Shown one piece after another: positions 59,563 through 64,000 of a DNA stretch of 64,000 bases. The notes below the pieces were generated by a model. The model saw nothing but the letters and a program-made list of their open reading frames with translations. It was not told the DNA's origin and made no database searches. Position numbers and translations under genes: made by a program. The DNA is from Mycobacterium triplex (GTDB lineage Bacteria; Actinomycetota; Actinomycetes; Mycobacteriales; Mycobacteriaceae): contig NZ_HG964446.1 in NCBI RefSeq assembly GCF_000689255.1, positions 263,330-327,329 of the forward strand, in the 5' to 3' direction. The first letter of the stretch is position 1; the number at the start of each line of letters is the position of its first letter.

Positions 59563-61115
59563 CGGTCGTCCAGCGCCGCCCGAGCGGCGTTGTAGCCCGG
59601 GGTGAACGTGATCCCGGGTCCACCGTGGCAGCCCGCACTGCCCAGGTACAGCCCCTTGATCGGGATCGGTTGACCGAGAAAGCCTTTCGGGCCGGGCCGG
59701 TTGGGGCCGATCTGGTTCGCGTTCAACAGGCCGTGGCAGTAGTCGCCGCCGGGCGCGCCGAACATCACACCCATGTGCCGCGGCGTGAAGGTGGTGTGGC
59801 GGATGATGCTGCGTTCGAAATTCGGTGCGAGTCGAGTGATCTTGTCGATCACCCGCTGACCCATTTCGATTTTCGCCTGCCCGTAATCCACGTCGCCCTC
59901 GATCGGGAAGAACAGCGCGAACGCCGACGCGGCGTGCTTGCCGCCGGGCGCCAGGTCCGGGTCGTTCTGCGACGGGATCTGCAGCACGACCGTCGGATCG
60001 GCCGGAACGATGCCGCGCCGGGCGTCCTCCCACTGCTGCTGGACTTCCTCCGGCGTGCAGAACAGACCGATCGAGGCCTGCATGGCCGGGTCGTTGAGAA
60101 CCTGGTAGGGCGGGGCGAATTCGGGGGCCTCGTCCAGCGCGAAGTGCATCTGCAGATAGCTGCCGCGGTGGTCGATGCGCGCATAGCGTTCCCGGATATC
60201 GGCGGGCAGCGCGGCGGGATCGATCAACTCGTTGACAGTGACGTCCGGCGCGATGCCCGAGACGACGATCGGCGCGTCGAACGTCTCGCCCGACTCGGTG
60301 CGCACCCCGGTCACCTGACCGTCGGCGACCAGAATCTCGGTCACCTTGGTACGCAACCTGACTTCGCCGCCGTGGCTCTCCAGCACCCGGCGCAGATGCT
60401 CGGTGAGCGCGCCGATGCCACCGCGCAGCTTCTTCATCTGCATGGTGTCCCCCGCGGGGACGCCGAGCCCGAAGGCCAGCGCCGCCGCGCTGCCCGGCGT
60501 GGACGGACCGCGGTAGAGGGTGTTGACGGCCAGCACGGTCATCGAGCCGCGGATCGCGCCGAACTTCTCGCGGTCGGGCAGGTAACGGTCCAACACTTCG
60601 GTGACCGAGCCGAACAGCATGTCGTCGATGGCCGAACGCTCGAATTCGTTTGTGGCGCAGGCATACATCTCGTCAATGCTCTTGGGCGGCATACCGGCCT
60701 CGAACCGGCCCAACGCGCGGCATGGTGCCTGGGCCCAGCCCATCAGCCCCGCCATGCCGTTGACGGCCTCGGCCCCGTGCACCTCGTTGAGGTGGGTGAA
60801 CAACTTGATCGGGTCGCTGTACTGGATCAGCGGATCGTCGCCCACCCCGCGCACCGCCACCGACATGACGTCCAGGTCGATCGTCGGCATGGTGTCCAGG
60901 CCCAGCTCCTTGACCACCTCCGACGATGTCGGGAACAGCACCGAGCCGGCGATCTCGAACTGATACCCGTCGAACAGCTCGACGGTGGAGGCCATCCCCC
61001 CCGCGTAGAGCTTGGGGTCCAGGCACAGCGTGCGCAGCCCGGCCTTCTGCAGCAGCACGGCCGCCGTCAGGCCGTTATGCCCTGCACCGATAACGATCGC
61101 GTCATATCCAGTCAT
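59559..61115 (-). CDS. Phytoene dehydrogenase-like FAD oxidoreductase (Rv3829c orthologue)
   Basis: 518 residues of the phytoene-dehydrogenase/NAD(P)/FAD oxidoreductase family. The FAD-binding start is DAIVIGAGHNGLTAAVLLQ, followed by the phytoene-desaturase-like GGMAS and, at the C-terminus, GLYLGSAGCHGGPGITFTPG. The substrate is unknown; related enzymes act on carotenoids or lipids. ATG 61115 has GGAGGG seven bases upstream; an in-frame earlier GTG/ATG at 61145 is less likely. The promoter region contains the candidate TetR operator at 61153-61178. Confidence 0.87.
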   Translation of the reverse strand: MTGYDAIVIGAGHNGLTAAVLLQKAGLRTLCLDPKLYAGGMASTVELFDGYQFEIAGSVLFPTSSEVVKELGLDTMPTIDLDVMSVAVRGVGDDPLIQYSDPIKLFTHLNEVHGAEAVNGMAGLMGWAQAPCRALGRFEAGMPPKSIDEMYACATNEFERSAIDDMLFGSVTEVLDRYLPDREKFGAIRGSMTVLAVNTLYRGPSTPGSAAALAFGLGVPAGDTMQMKKLRGGIGALTEHLRRVLESHGGEVRLRTKVTEILVADGQVTGVRTESGETFDAPIVVSGIAPDVTVNELIDPAALPADIRERYARIDHRGSYLQMHFALDEAPEFAPPYQVLNDPAMQASIGLFCTPEEVQQQWEDARRGIVPADPTVVLQIPSQNDPDLAPGGKHAASAFALFFPIEGDVDYGQAKIEMGQRVIDKITRLAPNFERSIIRHTTFTPRHMGVMFGAPGGDYCHGLLNANQIGPNRPGPKGFLGQPIPIKGLYLGSAGCHGGPGITFTPGYNAARAALDDR

Positions 61116-61152
61116 GTGCCTGCCCTCCGGAAAGGAGGCTCGCACGGGGACA

Positions 61153-61178
61153 AAGTTTTGTCAATTATGACGAAACTT
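61153..61178. promoter_or_regulatory. Candidate TetR operator 1
   Basis: AAGTTTTGTCA (61153-61163), spacer ATTA, TGACGAAACTT (61168-61178). The arms match at 10 of 11 positions. It overlaps the last codons of the TetR gene and lies about 40 bases before the oxidoreductase start, a normal place for repression. Operator 2 has the same 11-4-11 spacing. Confidence 0.6.
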
Positions 61179-61812
61179 GACGGGTGGCCGCCGTGTTCCA
61201 GGAGTCGGTGATCCCTGCCCGGAGCGACTCCAGCGCCGCGTGACAGACCCGCGCGAGCTCACCCAGCGACCGGTCGTCGCTTTCCATCCAGACTTCCATC
61301 GCGCCGAACACCGCGGCGGCGATGCAGCGGGCGGTCACCGCGGTGTGCACCAGTTGATCGACCCCGGGCTCCGCGGTTCCGTCGGTCCCGCGGCTACGCC
61401 GTTGCAGTTGCGCCCCAATGGCATCCGCGAAGTCGGCCTGGACCTCCCGGATGTGGCGGACGATGCGCCCGGGGTCGAGCTCGTCGTGGCGCAGAGCGGC
61501 GATCTTGGTCACCGCGTCCACGTCATACGGGAACGAGAAGATGGCCGACTGCACCGACTCGATGATCGGCTCGTCGGCCGGCCGGGCATCCAGGGCCGCG
61601 CGAAACCAGTGCAGCCCGGTGTAATCGGCGAACAGCAGGTCGTGCTTGGACGTGAAGTGGCGATAGAACGTGCGCAGCGATACCCCGGCATCGGCGGCAA
61701 TCTGCTCGGCCGACGTGTCTTCCACGCCCTGGGCCAGGAATCGCACCACCGCAGCCTGGCGCAGCGCTTCACGAGTGCGCTCGCTGCGTGCCGTCTGGGC
61801 GGGCCTGACCAT
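61165..61812 (-). CDS. TetR-family regulator (Rv3830c orthologue)
   Basis: 215 residues. The N-terminal helix-turn-helix reads RTREALRQAAVVRFLAQG then SAEQIAADAGVSLRTFYRHFTSKHDLL. The rest is a ligand-binding helical domain. The gene lies just upstream of the oxidoreductase, same strand, 50 bases apart, and its C-terminal codons overlap candidate operator 1. Candidate operator 2 lies before its own start. It probably represses itself and the oxidoreductase in response to an unknown ligand. Confidence 0.9.
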   Translation of the reverse strand: MVRPAQTARSERTREALRQAAVVRFLAQGVEDTSAEQIAADAGVSLRTFYRHFTSKHDLLFADYTGLHWFRAALDARPADEPIIESVQSAIFSFPYDVDAVTKIAALRHDELDPGRIVRHIREVQADFADAIGAQLQRRSRGTDGTAEPGVDQLVHTAVTARCIAAAVFGAMEVWMESDDRSLGELARVCHAALESLRAGITDSWNTAATRQVSS

Positions 61813-61831
61813 TGCAGTAAGGTATCAAGAA

Positions 61832-61857
61832 TTCTTTTGACAATATTGACAAAACTT
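61832..61857. promoter_or_regulatory. Candidate TetR operator 2
   Basis: Left arm TTCTTTTGACA (61832-61842), spacer ATAT, right arm TGACAAAACTT (61847-61857). The right arm is identical to the complement of operator 1's left arm; the left arm is less exact. It lies 20-45 bases before the TetR start and upstream of the divergent membrane-protein gene, so it could control both. Confidence 0.5.
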
Positions 61858-61881
61858 CGCGGCGGGGGTGAGACTGCGCGG

Positions 61882-62367
61882 ATGGTCTCCCTCATCACCC
61901 ACGCGGTACTCGGACTGGCAGTCATCATCTGGATCGTCAGGTCCAACTCGAATGTCTTCGCCCGGCCCGCCGGCGGCCCCTTCTTCTCGGCGATGGAAAT
62001 CGTCTACTACGTCGTCGGGATCGCCTCGGTCGCACTCGGCTGGTACTTCAACATCACCTACGTGGCGGAGTACTCACACGGATCCACCAACCCGCTGTGG
62101 GGCGAACACGGGAGCTGGGCCGAATACATCAAGCTGATGTTCACCAACCCCGCGGCCAGCTCGGCCAGCCAGGACTACACGATCGCGAATGTTGTTCTGC
62201 TGCCGATCTTTACCATCGTCGACGGTTACCGCCGCGGGTATCGGCGGCCCTGGCTGTATTTCGTGTCCAGCCTGTTCACCAGCTTCGCGTTCGCCTTCGC
62301 GTTCTACTTCGCGACGATGGAACGGCAACGCCGCCACGAACAAGAGCGCGCGACGGTCAACGCCTAA
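61882..62367 (+). CDS. DUF2834-like membrane protein (Rv3831 position)
   Basis: 161 residues with about four transmembrane helices ([69 protein letters not shown]). The layout resembles DUF2834. Function unknown. It starts divergently from the TetR gene across operator 2, so it may be part of the same regulon. Its stop overlaps the serS stop by four bases (convergent). Confidence 0.7.
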   Translation: MVSLITHAVLGLAVIIWIVRSNSNVFARPAGGPFFSAMEIVYYVVGIASVALGWYFNITYVAEYSHGSTNPLWGEHGSWAEYIKLMFTNPAASSASQDYTIANVVLLPIFTIVDGYRRGYRRPWLYFVSSLFTSFAFAFAFYFATMERQRRHEQERATVNA

Positions 62368-63617
62368 GGCTCGAGCACTTCGGTGCCGACGAACGGCACC
62401 AGCGCGGCGGGCACCCGTACGCTGCCGTCGGGCTGCTGGTGGTTCTCCAGGATCGCGACGAGCCAGCGGGTGGTGCCCAGCGTGCCGTTGAGCGTGGCCG
62501 CGGTCTGCGGCTTGCCGTTGTCGTCGCGGTAGCGGGTGGCCAGCCGGCGCGCCTGGAACGTGGTGCAGTTCGACGTCGACGTCAGCTCGCGGTAGGTCTG
62601 CTGGGTGGGAACCCATGCCTCGCAGTCGAATTTGCGGGCGGCCGACGAGCCGAGGTCGCCCGCGGCGACGTCGATCACCCGGTACGGCACCTCGATACGG
62701 GCCAGCATCTCGCGTTGCCAGCCCAGCAGTCGCTGGTGTTCGGCCTCGGCCTCGGCGGGCGTGCAGTAGACGAAGCCTTCGACCTTGTCGAACTGATGCA
62801 CCCGGATGATGCCGCGGGTGTCCTTGCCGTAGCTGCCGGCCTCACGGCGGAAACACGACGACCAGCCCGCGTAGCGCAACGGGCCGCCGGACAGGTCCAG
62901 GATCTCGCCGGAGTGGTAGCCGGCCAGCGGCACCTCCGAGGTGCCGACCAGGTACAGATCGTCGGCCTCCACCCGGTAGATCTCCTCGGCGTGAGCGCCC
63001 AGGAACCCGGTGCCGGCCATCACCTCCGGGCGTACCAGCACCGGGGGGATCATCGGGATGAAGCCGTTCTCGACGGCCAACCGCAGCGCCAGCTGCAGCA
63101 GACCCAACTGCAACAGCGCGCCCTTTCCGGTCAGGAAGTAGAACCGCGATCCGGACACCTTGGCGCCGCGCTGCATGTCGATGAGGCCCAGCGACTCGCC
63201 GAGTTCGAGATGATCCTTCGCGTTGTCGATCGTCGGCGGCTCACCGACGATGTCGAGGACGGCGAAGTCGGCCTCGCCGCCGGCCGGAACCCCGTCGATG
63301 ACGACGTTCGAGATCGCCATGTGCGCCGCGGTGAACGCCGTCTCCGCATCGGACTGGGCGGTTTCGGCCGCCTTCACCTGGTCGGCGAGCTCCTTCGCGC
63401 GCGCCAACAACGCCGGGCGCTCCTCGGGCGACGCCTTGCCGACGCTCTTGCTGGCCGACTTCTGATCGGCGCGCAGCGTGTCGGCGGTCGAGATCGCGGC
63501 CCGGCGGGCGGCGTCGGCCGCCAGCAGCGCGTCGACCAGCGCCGGATCCTCGCCGCGGCTGAGTTGGGAGCGGCGAACGGCGTCGGGGTCTTCGCGGAGC
63601 AGCTTGAGGTCGATCAC
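62364..63617 (-). CDS. serS: Seryl-tRNA synthetase
   Basis: Charges tRNA-Ser (and tRNA-Sec where present) with serine. 417 residues, normal length. The N-terminal long antiparallel coiled coil spans ~25-105. Class II motifs are seen: motif 2 [24 protein letters not shown], and motif 3 [20 protein letters not shown], with the serine-binding [12 protein letters not shown]. The GTG start at 63617 gives the family's VIDLKLLRE; an in-frame extension upstream is not family-like. The ribosome site is poor. Confidence 0.97.
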   Translation of the reverse strand: MIDLKLLREDPDAVRRSQLSRGEDPALVDALLAADAARRAAISTADTLRADQKSASKSVGKASPEERPALLARAKELADQVKAAETAQSDAETAFTAAHMAISNVVIDGVPAGGEADFAVLDIVGEPPTIDNAKDHLELGESLGLIDMQRGAKVSGSRFYFLTGKGALLQLGLLQLALRLAVENGFIPMIPPVLVRPEVMAGTGFLGAHAEEIYRVEADDLYLVGTSEVPLAGYHSGEILDLSGGPLRYAGWSSCFRREAGSYGKDTRGIIRVHQFDKVEGFVYCTPAEAEAEHQRLLGWQREMLARIEVPYRVIDVAAGDLGSSAARKFDCEAWVPTQQTYRELTSTSNCTTFQARRLATRYRDDNGKPQTAATLNGTLGTTRWLVAILENHQQPDGSVRVPAALVPFVGTEVLEP

Positions 63618-63727
63618 GGCGGCAAGATTACTTTCGCTACGGCACCCGGCGCGCGCAGCATCGCCCGAGCTAACCCCAGGACTCACATCTGTAACGTTTG
63701 TCACGTTTGCTCGGGTGCCCTGTCAGA

Positions 63728-64000
63728 ATGGACTCGATGTCGGACACGCTCGAGACGGAAGTCGCCGCACCCAGCCCGCCGGCCACCGAGGCGGAGCAGC
63801 CGGCGGCCGGCTTCGGATTGCCGCGCACCTTGCAGGCGACCGCGACCCGGCGGGCGCTGTTGCTCTTCGCGCTCGGCGGGCTGCTGATCGCCGGGCTGGT
63901 GACCGCCCTGCCGGTCGGCGGGCCGGGGCAGGGCCGCCTTGCCGGCTACCTGGACGGCAACCCCGTGCCCAGCACCGGAGCGAAGACCGACGCGGCGTTC
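63728..64000 (+). CDS. Partial membrane protein, Rv3835-like (septum-formation family)
   Basis: The first 91 codons of a gene cut by the window end. The reading is open to the last base. It starts MDSMSDTLETEVAAPSPP (ATG 63728, or 63737), has a Pro/Ala/Glu-rich head, then a transmembrane helix (ALLLFALGGLLIAGLVTALP) and the start of an outer domain (GRLAGYLDGNPVPS). Position next to serS and this layout match M. tuberculosis Rv3835, a membrane protein annotated in the septum-formation family. The divergent serS-gene gap carries TGTAACGTTTGTCACGTTTG repeats that may be promoter elements. Confidence 0.7.
   Translation, partial: MDSMSDTLETEVAAPSPPATEAEQPAAGFGLPRTLQATATRRALLLFALGGLLIAGLVTALPVGGPGQGRLAGYLDGNPVPSTGAKTDAAF

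Overview
The window is chromosomal DNA of a slow-growing mycobacterium, most likely of the Mycobacterium avium complex or a close relative. The evidence is high GC content, GTG starts and ATGA/GTGA overlaps, and near-complete synteny with the M. tuberculosis cell-envelope region Rv3788-Rv3835. Three details separate it from the tuberculosis complex: an EmbR-type regulator lies directly upstream of embA, DprE1 carries Ala where M. tuberculosis has Cys387, and the sulfolipid-1 genes are absent at the Rv3819/Rv3829c junction. Family assignments come from reading the proteins; comparisons with M. tuberculosis are from memory, not from alignment runs.

Layout. 0-3.6 kb: a 13E12-repeat HNH protein, a small NfeD-like protein, a flotillin and a Gre-factor homologue. 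3.6-21.5 kb: the arabinan module gtrA-like, dprE1, dprE2, aftA, embC (tightly packed), then a 3.4 kb insertion (two small secreted paralogues, an ArsR/SRPBCC/DinB-type operon and divergent embR), then embA-embB. 21.5-26.8 kb: a secreted protein, a three-domain glutaminase (glutaminase-STAS-cNMP), fadE35 and a mycolic-acid-type methyltransferase. 26.8-37 kb: accD4-pks13-fadD32 and the Rv3802c-type lipase, which together condense mycolic acids. 37-46 kb: MPT51 and Ag85A (mycolate transfer), then aftB-ubiA-PAP2 phosphatase-glfT2-glf (arabinogalactan). 46-49.2 kb: Erp with long repeats and a peptidoglycan amidase.

49.2-53.5 kb holds the least ordinary block: a fused PLP-decarboxylase/aminopropyltransferase convergent with a three-gene operon for a YgiB-like membrane protein, a glutathionylspermidine-synthase-like ATP-grasp ligase and a DUF350 membrane protein. 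I read it as a polyamine synthesis and ligation system, probably acting at the membrane. 53.6-64 kb: a Cof-type HAD phosphatase, three tandem PlsC acyltransferases, a phosphotransferase-like protein, an MBL-Rieske oxygenase-like protein, a small PH-like protein, a TetR-controlled phytoene-dehydrogenase-like oxidoreductase with two matching candidate operators, a DUF2834-like membrane protein, serS and the start of an Rv3835-like membrane protein cut by the window end.

Together, most genes supply precursors (DPA, UDP-Galf, mycolates), polymerise them (GlfT2, AftA, EmbA/B/C, AftB) and attach mycolates (Ag85A), so the window is essentially one cell-wall core cluster with several accessory insertions. 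No tRNA, rRNA, CRISPR array or insertion sequence was seen.
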